The position numbers were made by a program, and so were the translations under genes. Positions 17,529-26,760 of a stretch of 64,000 bases of DNA are shown here, one piece after another; the stretch's first letter is position 1; each line of letters opens with the position of its first letter. The DNA comes from Paraclostridium sordellii (GTDB lineage: Bacteria > Bacillota > Clostridia > Peptostreptococcales > Peptostreptococcaceae). A model generated the notes under the pieces. It was given only the letters and a program-made list of their open reading frames with translations, had not been told where the DNA came from and ran no database searches. The stretch lies in the NCBI RefSeq assembly GCF_000953675.1, contig NZ_LN679998.1, positions 3,223,029 through 3,287,028 on the forward strand, written 5' to 3'.

Positions 17529-18146
17529 CTATTTACCTATATCTTCTGTCCTATAACCAATCTCTTTATTAGCTAACATATATCCCTCTTCAATCATATC
17601 ATCTCTAGTTTTTGAAGTTCCTAATAAGGTATCTATACTCAATTGATTTCTATCTATAAAGTACTTATTAAGTAAAGATTCTTCTATATCATTTTGATTT
17701 CCTAGATTGCCTTCATGCAATATATACTTAATATTAAATCCATTTTGATTTAAATATCTTCCTAACATTATACTTCGATGACATCTTATTGGGTCTTGCA
17801 TAGCAGCTAATAAAACAATTTTATACCCCATTTCAATCCCTTTTTTAAGTCTTTCTACTCCTTTTAGAAAAATATCCTCTTTTATAACTTTTGTAAAGTC
17901 TGCATATCCTTCTTCATTATAGGATTCTTTAGTTTGTCTTTTAGCTCCAAATTCATTTCCCATGTATATATAAGCTATATTATCTTTTTTAAGACTTTCT
18001 TTAAAAGCTTCTCTATTATACTGAATATTATATTTAGAATAAGGTGTTTCTCTTATATCTACTACGCAATTTATATCATATTTTTTTATCATACTTATAA
18101 ACTTTTCATAAGGATAATTCGAATGTCCTATTGTAAATATCTCCAT
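17529..18146 (-). CDS. DUF488-family protein
   Basis: 205 aa from the ATG at 18146, which has a clear GAGGTGA site (an in-frame upstream ATG has none). It begins MEIFTIGHSNYPYEKF and has VVDIRETPYSK, MGNEFGAKR and ILLAA-like AAMQDPIRCHRSI; the TIGHS, DIR-xxP and CHR motifs define DUF488. The biochemical role is not established. Confidence 0.82.
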   Translation of the reverse strand: MEIFTIGHSNYPYEKFISMIKKYDINCVVDIRETPYSKYNIQYNREAFKESLKKDNIAYIYMGNEFGAKRQTKESYNEEGYADFTKVIKEDIFLKGVERLKKGIEMGYKIVLLAAMQDPIRCHRSIMLGRYLNQNGFNIKYILHEGNLGNQNDIEESLLNKYFIDRNQLSIDTLLGTSKTRDDMIEEGYMLANKEIGYRTEDIGK

Positions 18147-18302
18147 ATAATCACCTCGTAAGCACATTTTCATCTAAGAACTACGATAACAAAGTATATC
18201 TAACTTAATATTTCCCAAATTTATATAAGTTTATTTTTAATTATAAAAAATTTGCTATAATATATTAACTTTAATTTATTTGTAATATTATATTATAAGC
18301 TT

Positions 18303-18629
18303 TTATTTATGTGTTCCATGTATAACTTTAAATCCTTCTTGTGATAAAAGTATTTCATGCTTATCATAATCTCTGCATTCAACTTTAGCACATAACGCTA
18401 TATGTATTACATCTACATCATTTCTCTTAAGTTGATTTATTTTATTTTCCCAATCTTCATCTTCAAATATCATTTTTTTACACCCACTACAATAGAAAAA
18501 ACTTTTAAGTATTGGTTTTTCATCTTTATAACATTCAAATGCATCTTGGGAGTTATTATAGGCATTAAAACACCCCGTTCCACTACATTTGTTCGAAAGT
18601 TTTCTACATGCCATAATAGCTATATTCAT
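18303..18629 (-). CDS. CGGC-domain-like cysteine-rich small protein
   Basis: 108 aa. Eight cysteines occur as CRKLSNKCSGTGCFNAY near the start, YCSGC in the middle and CAKVEC near the end, with alternating VIHIALCAKV. This resembles CGGC-domain proteins, with CSGC replacing CGGC, and suggests metal or thiol chemistry. AGGAGAGAT precedes the ATG. It is 37 bases downstream of the DeoR-type regulator gene and could be its cotranscribed target. Confidence 0.65.
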   Translation of the reverse strand: MNIAIMACRKLSNKCSGTGCFNAYNNSQDAFECYKDEKPILKSFFYCSGCKKMIFEDEDWENKINQLKRNDVDVIHIALCAKVECRDYDKHEILLSQEGFKVIHGTHK

Positions 18630-18666
18630 AAATCATCTCTCCTTATGTATTAAATTTGATGTAACT

Positions 18667-19386
18667 TTATTTTACTATACCACCTTCAGTTATTATACCT
18701 GTTATTTCATCTAATGTGGCAAACTTATAAAATTCATCATAATTGAACTTTTCATTTTCCATAACTAAATAATTTCTATTTGAACATTCAATTATCGTTT
18801 TTTTAGTATTACCATCTTCTAAGTTCACTGTACTTATATACCCAGTTTCTTTATTTATTCCACATAAACCTATAAAAGCTTTATCATAAGTAAATTTTCT
18901 AATATATCTATCAGCTGCAGCTCCTACTATAGCTTCAACTTCTTTGTTAAATTCGCCACCTATTAAAATAATTTTTATATTTTTATTCCTTTTTAATTCT
19001 AGTACAATTTCTATCATATTTGTAACTACTGTAATATCTTTATTTGTTTTATTTAATTCTTTAGCAAGTTCAAGGTTGTTGGTTGATGTATCTAGAAATA
19101 TTACATCTTTATCTTCTATAAGCGTTATAGCATTTAAAGCTATTGATTTCTTTGCCTCTATATTTATATACTTTCTTTCCTCTACTTTTTTAATTTCAAT
19201 ATGATTTCTTTGAGCTATTGCACCACCATAGACTCTTTTTAAGTGACCTCTACTTTCCAACTCCTTTAAATCTTTTCTTATACAATCTTCAGTTACTGAA
19301 AATAGATTGGATAAATCCTTTACTTTTACTCTGCCTTTTTCTTCAATTATCTCTATAATCTTTTCATATCGTTCTTCTAAAAACAA
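18667..19386 (-). CDS. DeoR-family transcriptional regulator
   Basis: 239 aa. An N-terminal winged helix (residues 6-57; VKDLSNLFSVTEDCIRKDLK then LKRVYGGAI) and a C-terminal sugar-phosphate sensing domain with DTSTNNLELAKEL, TNMIEIVLEL and the GG of LIGGEFN. Such proteins respond to phosphorylated sugars. No sugar transport operon adjoins it, so the regulon is unknown. GAGGTGAATTA lies before the ATG. Confidence 0.88.
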   Translation of the reverse strand: MFLEERYEKIIEIIEEKGRVKVKDLSNLFSVTEDCIRKDLKELESRGHLKRVYGGAIAQRNHIEIKKVEERKYINIEAKKSIALNAITLIEDKDVIFLDTSTNNLELAKELNKTNKDITVVTNMIEIVLELKRNKNIKIILIGGEFNKEVEAIVGAAADRYIRKFTYDKAFIGLCGINKETGYISTVNLEDGNTKKTIIECSNRNYLVMENEKFNYDEFYKFATLDEITGIITEGGIVK

Positions 19387-19560
19387 TTAATTCACCTCAA
19401 ATTTAAAATCTATTTATTTATTATTTATTATTACTTATTATTATTTTTTATTGATTCTTTTTAACTACTATATTATACTAAAAATATAATGTTTTAGATA
19501 TAAGGTAGCGTTATAAGTTAATTCTTAGCGTGATACTTTATATAAATACGTAAGTATAAA

Positions 19561-19590
19561 AAAAGCACTAATCAAAAGATTAGTGCTTTT
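19561..19590 (-). terminator. Terminator of the PhnA-like gene
   Basis: AAAAGCACTAATC (19561-19573) pairs with GATTAGTGCTTTT (19578-19590) and continues as a T-run on the minus strand. Confidence 0.8.
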
Positions 19591-19608
19591 TATTTAATTA
19601 ATAAAAAA

Positions 19609-19950
19609 TTATGCTTTTTTAACTACGCTAGATTTTAATTTCATAGCTCCGAATCCGTCTATTTTACACTCTATATCATGTCCATCTGCTGCATCTGGAA
19701 CTAAACGGATACTTTTTACTTTTGTTCCTATTTTTATAGATGATGAACTTCCTTTTACTTTAAGATCTTTTACTACTGTAACCGCATCTCCATCATTTAA
19801 AACATTTCCGTTTACATCCTTTATAACTACTTCTTCTTCCTTAGAATCTTCTGGACTCCACTCATAAGCACATTCAGGACAAACTAAAAGACTTCCATCT
19901 TCATAAGTATATTCTGAATTACATTTTGGGCAATTTGGTAATTTTTCCAT
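19609..19950 (-). CDS. PhnA/YjdM-type zinc-ribbon protein
   Basis: 113 aa. An N-terminal zinc ribbon ([15 protein letters not shown] then [11 protein letters not shown]) precedes an SH3-like [20 protein letters not shown] domain and a basic tail, the complete YjdM/PhnA family layout. Despite its name the family is not firmly tied to phosphonate use. Single gene with CGGAGGAA site and its own terminator. Confidence 0.88.
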   Translation of the reverse strand: MEKLPNCPKCNSEYTYEDGSLLVCPECAYEWSPEDSKEEEVVIKDVNGNVLNDGDAVTVVKDLKVKGSSSSIKIGTKVKSIRLVPDAADGHDIECKIDGFGAMKLKSSVVKKA

Positions 19951-20101
19951 AATTTAAATTCCTCCGTTCATATTTAAATTTCTATCTCTTCATAGTTATA
20001 TATAATATCATAGTCTTATCATATTGACAAATTTCCATCCAATATACACTTAAATTTCATTATTTTTTATTATTTTTCTTTGAAATTCATCATTTTACTC
20101 T

Positions 20102-20875
20102 TTATTTAAAAATATTATAAACATTTAGTATTACTATAGCTATAAGAACTGTATTAAATACTTTTACTATATTTTTTTCTGAAACAGATTTATTTAATCT
20201 ATATCCAATAATTCCACCTAAAACCCCTCCTATAAGCATTATAGGTAACATTTCTAACTTATAGTTTGAAAATCCTGTAGTTAATGCTATAGATAATATC
20301 TTAGATCCTTGTGAGAAAAATATCACTATTATAGAATTCCTTGCTGCCTCGTTTGCTGACATTGAAAAGAGTATTGTAAATGCAGCTACATTCATTGGAC
20401 CTCCACCTATTCCTAGAAAAGCTGATATAGCTCCTAAAAATAATCCTAGCAATCCAATTAAAGTTATATTGTTTATATTATAAGTTTTAATATTACTTTT
20501 ATTTTTCATATAAATAAATACTATCAATAACAATATTATTAACATTACACTTTGTACATTATTTATAATATTAATATTAATTCTTGAAGAAGTTATTAAA
20601 GTCATTATTTTTTGACCTATAACTCCACCAATAATAGATCCTATAGCTACTATAATTGTATTTTTAGAATTTATTTTATTCTTTTTCTTTAATTGGTAAA
20701 ATACTGTAACTATAGACATAATAAATATAGTTGAAGATGATAATAGATTTACTGTAGGTAAAGAATATTTACTCAATGCATCTAATGCAGGTTTTATTAT
20801 AACGCCTCCACCTATTCCAGCTGCAGAACCTATTATCGTCGAAATAATCGCTATTAAAAAGTATAAAATTTCCAT
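20102..20875 (-). CDS. TauE/SafE-family membrane permease
   Basis: 257 aa, about eight membrane segments in two halves, each with the family glycine motif: SAAGIGGGVIIKPAL near the start and AFLGIGGGPMNVAAF in the middle. Family members move sulfite, sulfoacetate, thiosulfate or other sulfur anions. It is 11 bases downstream of a DsrE-like gene, which supports a sulfur-related role. The ribosome binding site is weak (AAGG), suggesting coupling to the upstream gene. Confidence 0.85.
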   Translation of the reverse strand: MEILYFLIAIISTIIGSAAGIGGGVIIKPALDALSKYSLPTVNLLSSSTIFIMSIVTVFYQLKKKNKINSKNTIIVAIGSIIGGVIGQKIMTLITSSRININIINNVQSVMLIILLLIVFIYMKNKSNIKTYNINNITLIGLLGLFLGAISAFLGIGGGPMNVAAFTILFSMSANEAARNSIIVIFFSQGSKILSIALTTGFSNYKLEMLPIMLIGGVLGGIIGYRLNKSVSEKNIVKVFNTVLIAIVILNVYNIFK

Positions 20876-20886
20876 AGTGTAATACC

Positions 20887-21225
20887 TTAAGGTTTTATGT
20901 AATAAAATCCTTCACTTTGTTTTTTTGCAAGTTCCATAACTCCAGCTGGAACAACTTCTATAAACTCACAAAGTTGATCAGAACTTATATCTAATTTTTT
21001 TAAAGTATTATTGCAGGCTGTAAATCTAACCCCTTTATTTGAAAATAACTTCAACTTATCATATATATTTAAAGCTATAGCTTTCTCCTTAGTATAGTTT
21101 ATTATAGCTTCTCCATGTACTAGCATTTCTAATGTTATTTTAGGGTCTAAATTTAATAGATTTTCTATATTTCCTAAAGCCATACTCCATCTATCTAGTT
21201 GATTGACATGTAATATAATTTTCAT
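20887..21225 (-). CDS. DsrE-like sulfur-relay family protein
   Basis: 112 aa alpha/beta protein. MKIILHVNQLDRWSMALGN and LEMLVHGEAIINY correspond to the DsrE-like fold; a central FTACNNTLKKL carries the one cysteine at the place where DsrE/DsrH proteins hold a persulfide. It is cotranscribed with a TauE/SafE permease. A role in carrying sulfane sulfur or in thiol homeostasis is inferred. Confidence 0.7.
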   Translation of the reverse strand: MKIILHVNQLDRWSMALGNIENLLNLDPKITLEMLVHGEAIINYTKEKAIALNIYDKLKLFSNKGVRFTACNNTLKKLDISSDQLCEFIEVVPAGVMELAKKQSEGFYYIKP

Positions 21226-21367
21226 TTGGCTTTACCCCCTATTCTAATAATTTTTCTTAAATATTTACCCTATTAAAGATTTATACCCTCCATATAAATA
21301 TGGTAACGCTACTGTATAGCTTATAATCATAATACTTTTTAATAAATATCATCTAAATTTTAGATAC

Positions 21368-22117
21368 CTATATTGATTTAAATTTAGAACTTATCAAGGC
21401 TTTTAGGTAATCTTTATTTTCTTCTAATTGTTTAACTCTGTTTACATTAGCCCCTGATGGATGTGGAAACCCTAATAGTATTTGATTTTTATAAACTAGA
21501 TTATCCTCACTTAATTTTAATAATACATCTTGAACAGCTTTTCCAAGCGGTATCAATAGTACTTCTTCCAGCTTATCTAAACTTTTAAATTCATTTATAA
21601 AATTTTCATAAACATACTTCATCAAAAACTCACTTTTTATTAATTTTGGAGTATGTCCTGAATAGTTTTGTTTATTTACAAAAACAGGATATGGAATTAG
21701 AGAAACAGTATGTAGTAAATAATCCTTATCTTCAAATAATTCTTTACAACTATTTATTTTTAAAGCATCATTAAGTTTTATTTCATCTAACATACCTATT
21801 ATATTTTTTCTTAGGCTTCCACTAAATCTTCCAGCTACTTTACATTTATATTGTATTTCCTCAATACTAGTTCCCTTTTCAAATTCTTTTCTTGCTGTAG
21901 ATATAGCCGTACTCATTTGTTGAAATCCCGGTGTTATTCCAATTATAAATATCTTTGCTTTAGAATTTAAATATTCATTATGCGGAGCATAAAAAATTTC
22001 CATATTACCTTGTTTTTCAATTAAAAAATTTTTGGTTAATATCTCATCTTTTGTATATTTATCCTTAATAGGCAGTTTCATAATAGCATCTTGATAATCA
22101 TATAATGTCTTTTTCAT
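21368..22117 (-). CDS. Uracil-DNA-glycosylase-fold protein of unknown specificity
   Basis: 249 aa. Two motifs mark the UDG superfamily: FIIGITPGFQQMS at residues 57-69, equivalent to the GxDPG water-activating loop, and GFPHPSGANVNR near the C-terminus, equivalent to the HPSP DNA-intercalation loop. The first motif has Thr-Pro where classic UDGs have Asp-Pro, so catalysis may differ or be lost. The ATG at 22117 follows AAGGAGGG; an in-frame ATG 30 bases upstream has no site. Confidence 0.65.
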   Translation of the reverse strand: MKKTLYDYQDAIMKLPIKDKYTKDEILTKNFLIEKQGNMEIFYAPHNEYLNSKAKIFIIGITPGFQQMSTAISTARKEFEKGTSIEEIQYKCKVAGRFSGSLRKNIIGMLDEIKLNDALKINSCKELFEDKDYLLHTVSLIPYPVFVNKQNYSGHTPKLIKSEFLMKYVYENFINEFKSLDKLEEVLLIPLGKAVQDVLLKLSEDNLVYKNQILLGFPHPSGANVNRVKQLEENKDYLKALISSKFKSI

Positions 22118-22180
22118 AATACCCTCCTTTGATATATAAACTCTCAAATTTTATTCCAATTATATATTAATATAACTAAA

Positions 22181-22206
22181 AAAGCATCTTAATATTAAGA
22201 TGCTTT
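22181..22206 (-). terminator. Terminator of the small Arg-rich gene
   Basis: Perfect 26-base palindrome (13-base arms) starting 25 bases past the stop of the gene at 22231. Confidence 0.7.
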
Positions 22207-22230
22207 CTTAAATTATATTGTTTTAATATT

Positions 22231-22554
22231 TTAATATCTAAATGGTGGAGTTGTATAAGGATATGCCAACAATGATAATGCAATCAAACTAGAAAGAGGA
22301 ATAGCTCTTCTTCTATATCTTCTATATCTTCTCGAAAATCCAGACTGTCTTTTATTGTTTTGATTTTTACACTCTTTATCTACCATATCCTCTCCAACCA
22401 ATACAGTCACATAGCTTCCATCTACATGTTCAATAATCCCGTCAAACATACGTCCATCTTTCATTTTAAATATAGCATGGTAATTCATTAATTTTTCACA
22501 CTTATCATAAATTTTACATTCATATTTATTATAGTTTTCTTTATATGAATTCAT
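22231..22554 (-). CDS. Small hypothetical protein with Arg-rich segment and aromatic tail
   Basis: 107 aa. The first half contains a small beta segment (AIFKMKDGRMFDGIIEHVDG then YVTVLVG) like an SH3/LSm-type barrel. A very basic stretch RRYRRYRRRAI follows, then a hydrophobic segment and an aromatic tail ending YPYTTPPFRY. The pattern resembles small clostridial coat or envelope proteins, but I do not recognise it. GGGAGGAG precedes the ATG. Confidence 0.6.
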   Translation of the reverse strand: MNSYKENYNKYECKIYDKCEKLMNYHAIFKMKDGRMFDGIIEHVDGSYVTVLVGEDMVDKECKNQNNKRQSGFSRRYRRYRRRAIPLSSLIALSLLAYPYTTPPFRY

Positions 22555-22780
22555 TTTATCAACTCCTCCCTATCATAGTATTCATTTTTGCAATAAAGAA
22601 CTCTGCATCTAAATAAATATTTCTCTTAACTTCTATAATTTTTTCTAAATCATGTAGCTGTTTTGAATACAAAAATTAAACTTATACTCTATAAAATTTT
22701 TATTGACTCTCCCTTTAGAGTAGATATTTCTATTTAAATACAATAAATTTAATTTTGGTTATATGAAAGGAAGTTTTAGT

Positions 22781-23410
22781 ATGAAGAGGGTAATATATAG
22801 GAATATACTTGATTCAGATTATGAAATAATTAAGCAATTGATTGGAGATGCATTCGGCTTTACTGAATTTATTAAAGATAAGGAGTTATTAGATATAGTA
22901 TTAAGTGGTTATCTTCAAGATTGTATTTTAAATAGTTCATTTAGTAATGTAGATCAAATGGATGATAAGGTAATTGGTTTTATTTTAGGAAATGCTAAAA
23001 AGGATAAAAACCGTATAAGTAATTATGGCAATCCTTTAAATTTTAACAACAACGAAGTTGATTTAATTATTTCTAATGAAGAAAATAAAAACTTATTTAA
23101 AGAGTTCTCAAAAATTACAGATACTTACAAAGAACTCATCAAGAAAAAAGAAAATACATTCCAAGGTTGTATACAGTTATTTGTCGTATCTGGAGAGTCT
23201 AGAGGTCTTGGGGTTGGAAAAAACTTGATTAAGTATTTATTTGATTATATGAAAAGTATGGATGTAAAATCTTTATATTTATTTACAGATACTAGATGTA
23301 ACTATGGATTTTACGATAGTCAAAATTTTAATAGGATAGATGAAAAAGAGGTATATTTTGATTCTATATGGTCAAGTTTAAACATATTTCTATACAGCTA
23401 TAATTTTTAA
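22781..23410 (+). CDS. GNAT-family N-acetyltransferase
   Basis: 209 aa. It starts MKRVIYRNILDSDYEIIKQL, a typical GNAT first strand and helix; the acetyl-CoA loop is VSGESRGLGVGKNLIKYLFD near residue 140, followed by LYLFTDTRCNYGFYDSQNF. The substrate is unknown. The ATG at 22781 follows AAAGGAAG; an ATG 18 bases upstream overlaps that site and is not used. It converges on the HerA island. Confidence 0.83.
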   Translation: MKRVIYRNILDSDYEIIKQLIGDAFGFTEFIKDKELLDIVLSGYLQDCILNSSFSNVDQMDDKVIGFILGNAKKDKNRISNYGNPLNFNNNEVDLIISNEENKNLFKEFSKITDTYKELIKKKENTFQGCIQLFVVSGESRGLGVGKNLIKYLFDYMKSMDVKSLYLFTDTRCNYGFYDSQNFNRIDEKEVYFDSIWSSLNIFLYSYNF

Positions 23411-23451
23411 ATACACTTTAGATTTTTATTAAAACTATTTGCATATATAAT

Positions 23452-23488
23452 AAAAGACATAATATTTAAATTAAATATTATGTCTTTT
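23452..23488. terminator. Terminator beyond the GNAT gene and island end
   Basis: Arms 23452-23469 and 23471-23488 are perfectly complementary and T-rich on both strands. It serves the GNAT gene and, before the insertion, probably served rlmH: joining the two 18-bp repeats would put it about 25 bases past the rlmH stop. Confidence 0.8.
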
Positions 23489-23513
23489 TTGTAATTTTTA
23501 TAAATAATATCAT

Positions 23514-23531
23514 TTACTTGTGGTACGGTTC
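23514..23531. repeat. 18-bp direct repeat, left copy (att-like)
   Basis: TTACTTGTGGTACGGTTC, identical to 26963-26980. The adjoining inner DNA (23522-23552) adds two overlapping hairpins, GGTACGG/CCGTACC and CTCCGTA/TACGGAG. Confidence 0.93.
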
Positions 23532-23569
23532 TCCGTACCGTACCCTACGGAGCGTGTTTTTATCTACTT

Positions 23570-25357
23570 TTATTCTAAATCTTCTTTTCTCCATCTATTA
23601 ATCACGTCTGTAAAATCAATATTATTCCATTCTTTTTTCCATTCACAGTGAAATGCTATACTTTCTGACTCAGGTTCTGGGTTTGGCTTCTCTAGCTTAA
23701 CTATAGAAGGTAATGGAACAGAATCACCTACTATTAAACACTCTCCACAAGATAAAGTAGGTAGTACGTCAGCTATTGAACTTGTATTATTAGGAAGTAA
23801 ATGTTTTATATAACTTTGATCATTTACATTAGTTAATCTCAATACTGCAAAGTTATTACATTGAGAAAATATTGTATCTGATACTTCAGATGGACGTTGA
23901 CTTACGACCATTAAGCTTAAACCATATTTTCTACCCTCTTTTGCAATACGTTCAATAGACTTTTTAGAAGCTTTATATTCACTTCCACCCTGCTTAGGTA
24001 TATAGTTATGTGCTTCTTCATATACAATCATAAAAGGAATATCATTCTTCTTTCCAATAGAATGCATTAGTTTTGAATAATGAAATGTAAAATCGAATAC
24101 CAATCTAGATATTAAACTAATTGTTATACTTAATACCTCAAACGGTATCCCACTTAAATCTATTATAGTAACATTAGATTTATCAATATATCCTAAAAAT
24201 TGTTTTAGAATATCTTCAAAGTCATTCGACTTATATAGTTCTTTTGCTTCTCTATTTTTATATGGTTTAAGTAAAAATTCTAATCTTTTATCATTCAACT
24301 TAGTATCTAACCTAGATATAAATCTTTCAAATTCTCCATTAAATGGTCCGTTAGATGCTTTTGCGTCTTTTGCTGTACTTGTAGGACAAAAATTCTTTTT
24401 ATTCTTAAAATATTCATTTCTATCCATTATTAGAGATCCACAATCTAATTTTGGTAATTGTTGTTCTCCTGCTTTTTTATTTATTACTTCATTATTTATG
24501 TTATATATGTAGTTATATACCTCAATAATATCAAAAAATATAGGTGTATCATATGTTATCTTTGATTCATCTAAATCTGGATTATGTTTTATCTTATTCA
24601 TTATTACCGCATTCTTAAACTGAGATATTTGATTATGAGAATTATTTTCTCCACTTTCTATAAAAATTGACTCTAATTCTTCTGAATTCATTAACCAGTA
24701 TGGTAATTTTAATGTATCTACACTAAGTACATTAAGATTAAAATCTTGGTCATCATATAACCTAAATGCCTTTTGGTATTCATCATGAATATCAAATATT
24801 ATAATATGTGCATTTTTTTGATTCAATTTATGTATATTACTATTATTATTAATACCTACAGCATCCTGTAATATTTTAGCTACTGTACATGATTTCCCAG
24901 AACCTGTTGACCCGACAATCCCAATATGTTTACCAAAAAATTTATTACCATCTATATACATCTTTATATCTCTATTTTGACTTAATACCCCAAATTCAAA
25001 AGAAAATTGTTCATTCTCACAAAAAATTTGCTTTAATTCTTCATCCTTTATCAAATACACTTCTTCAGTAGGAGATGGTAGTCTAAGTCCACCCTGAAAA
25101 AATTCATTATTATCATTTATACATCCTATTGGCTGTAATTGTATTATATATTTAACCTCTGTATCACTTATCTGAGATAACTTAATATTTTGAATTGAAC
25201 CTATTACAAAATTGCTATTCCCTTCTTTTACTTTTAAAAACTTGCCTATTTGTAAAACTTCTTTATTCTGTTCTAATGTATTATTGTCATCTATTATTAG
25301 ATTAATATAACTTGGTGTACTTTCAATAACTCTTCCTATTATATTTTCATTTGACAT
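23570..25357 (-). CDS. HerA-type FtsK-HerA superfamily ATPase (defence island)
   Basis: 595 aa. An N-terminal HAS-barrel-like region (1-135; IGRVIESTPSYINLII) precedes a P-loop ATPase: Walker A GSTGSGKS at 149-156, the conserved HIIIFDIHDEY strand at 184-194, Walker B PFMIVYEEAHNYIP at 441-454, and the sensor VVSQRPSEVSDTIFSQC at 484-500 typical of HerA. HerA forms hexameric DNA translocases; with an adjacent nuclease it builds several known anti-phage systems (HerA-DUF4297, HerA-SIR2). It lies 18 bases after the nuclease gene, with an AGGGGGAT site. The usual housekeeping NurA partner is absent. Confidence 0.88.
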   Translation of the reverse strand: MSNENIIGRVIESTPSYINLIIDDNNTLEQNKEVLQIGKFLKVKEGNSNFVIGSIQNIKLSQISDTEVKYIIQLQPIGCINDNNEFFQGGLRLPSPTEEVYLIKDEELKQIFCENEQFSFEFGVLSQNRDIKMYIDGNKFFGKHIGIVGSTGSGKSCTVAKILQDAVGINNNSNIHKLNQKNAHIIIFDIHDEYQKAFRLYDDQDFNLNVLSVDTLKLPYWLMNSEELESIFIESGENNSHNQISQFKNAVIMNKIKHNPDLDESKITYDTPIFFDIIEVYNYIYNINNEVINKKAGEQQLPKLDCGSLIMDRNEYFKNKKNFCPTSTAKDAKASNGPFNGEFERFISRLDTKLNDKRLEFLLKPYKNREAKELYKSNDFEDILKQFLGYIDKSNVTIIDLSGIPFEVLSITISLISRLVFDFTFHYSKLMHSIGKKNDIPFMIVYEEAHNYIPKQGGSEYKASKKSIERIAKEGRKYGLSLMVVSQRPSEVSDTIFSQCNNFAVLRLTNVNDQSYIKHLLPNNTSSIADVLPTLSCGECLIVGDSVPLPSIVKLEKPNPEPESESIAFHCEWKKEWNNIDFTDVINRWRKEDLE

Positions 25358-25375
25358 AATTATATCCCCCTATAG

Positions 25376-26713
25376 TTAATTATTCTCAAGACTATCACTT
25401 AGCTTAAGTAAATATCTTAGTTCATTAAAATTTCTTATCGTTAATTGTTCCAGTTCTACATCCTGAGTATCTAAATCTTCATATTTTTTTTCGCTAATTA
25501 TAAATAAAATATTAGGTTTAAATGTATTAATAGTATCTACTATATCATCACTGTATCCAGTAAATCTTATTGAAAATTCTTTCCAATCTGATTGCCCGTT
25601 TCTTCTTTGTATCTTTTTAGGTTCTCTCATCAGTGCATCCTTAAAAAATCGTTTACCTCGCATTCCATTTTCATATGATATATTTCTTCTATATAATCTT
25701 TCTTCTAGGTTATATATGTCTATCTCTAACTTAGTCAGTCCATCTAAACAAAACATTGGTGTTTCATGTAGTTCTATTTTGTAATTATACTTTAAATTAT
25801 AATCATTTATAAATGTTATTAACTCTTCATCAAAATCTTCAATAGATTCTGCATCTAGTATAAAATTTACCACTTTGCTATTGTTTTTTAGTCTCGAATT
25901 TATCTGCATTCTTCTTTTATCCATAATCTTTTTATAAGATTTTAATTCTAATGTCCATCTAGTTATTGCTGTTCTTTTTTTGTGTTTTAAATTTTTTATA
26001 AAATCGGACTTCTTTATAACTCTATCTTCTTCACTATGTAATACACTTAAGTCTGCTATTTGTTGTATAGAATTAGGATAAAATAAATCTTCTATGTCTT
26101 GACCCGACAAGTCAGAACTTTCTAATTCATTTTTAGCTTTTTCGCATATATCTTCAAAACTCTCACCTAATACTAACTCAAATTTCTCTATAAATGATTC
26201 CATTCTTATGATTGGCTCCAATTCAGATAAATTTTCTATGTAATATGATGCAATCGTATCTTTTTCAGCTTTAGTGTTACTATCTTTTGTTATTAAATTT
26301 TGTATATTAGTACATTTCGGTACAATGATTTTAGAAATATACTTTGCTATATATTCTTTATTCTCTGTTTTAAATATAGATTTTAATTCGTCTATAGTAA
26401 GTTCTACTTTTCTACATTCTTCATCAGAAAAATATGCATATAAAGTATATTTAATATTTTCATTTTGATTTTCACAATAATGTACCATCATTTGTAATAT
26501 TGGTTTGTATAAATCTGATAGTGTATATTTTCCTTTAGTTTCATGGTATTTACACTGTATTGCATTGATTAGTCCATTTGAATTTACATCAATATCTTCA
26601 ATAATACCTTCAACTGTTATTTCATCATTATCTTCGCTCTCTAAAATTTTTAATAAGGTTAAATTAAATTGATATAAAAAACCCTTTATTGTATAATCTG
26701 CTGTTCTCCCCAT
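25376..26713 (-). CDS. Putative DUF4297/Cap4-like nuclease, partner of HerA
   Basis: 445 aa. The N-terminus GRTADYTIKGFLYQFNLTLL is followed by the PD-(D/E)xK-type series VEGIIEDIDV (E35, E39, D40, D42) and AIQCKYHETK (Q53, K55), as in DUF4297/Cap4 double-strand DNA nucleases. The rest (about 130-445) is mixed alpha/beta without a motif I can name and may bind HerA or recognise the target. It is the first gene of the two-gene operon, with GGAGGAG before the ATG. The nuclease call rests on motif spacing only. Confidence 0.65.
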   Translation of the reverse strand: MGRTADYTIKGFLYQFNLTLLKILESEDNDEITVEGIIEDIDVNSNGLINAIQCKYHETKGKYTLSDLYKPILQMMVHYCENQNENIKYTLYAYFSDEECRKVELTIDELKSIFKTENKEYIAKYISKIIVPKCTNIQNLITKDSNTKAEKDTIASYYIENLSELEPIIRMESFIEKFELVLGESFEDICEKAKNELESSDLSGQDIEDLFYPNSIQQIADLSVLHSEEDRVIKKSDFIKNLKHKKRTAITRWTLELKSYKKIMDKRRMQINSRLKNNSKVVNFILDAESIEDFDEELITFINDYNLKYNYKIELHETPMFCLDGLTKLEIDIYNLEERLYRRNISYENGMRGKRFFKDALMREPKKIQRRNGQSDWKEFSIRFTGYSDDIVDTINTFKPNILFIISEKKYEDLDTQDVELEQLTIRNFNELRYLLKLSDSLENN

Positions 26714-26760
26714 TTAACTCCTCCATAGTATAATTACGATTTAGTTATAAGCTTAGATAT

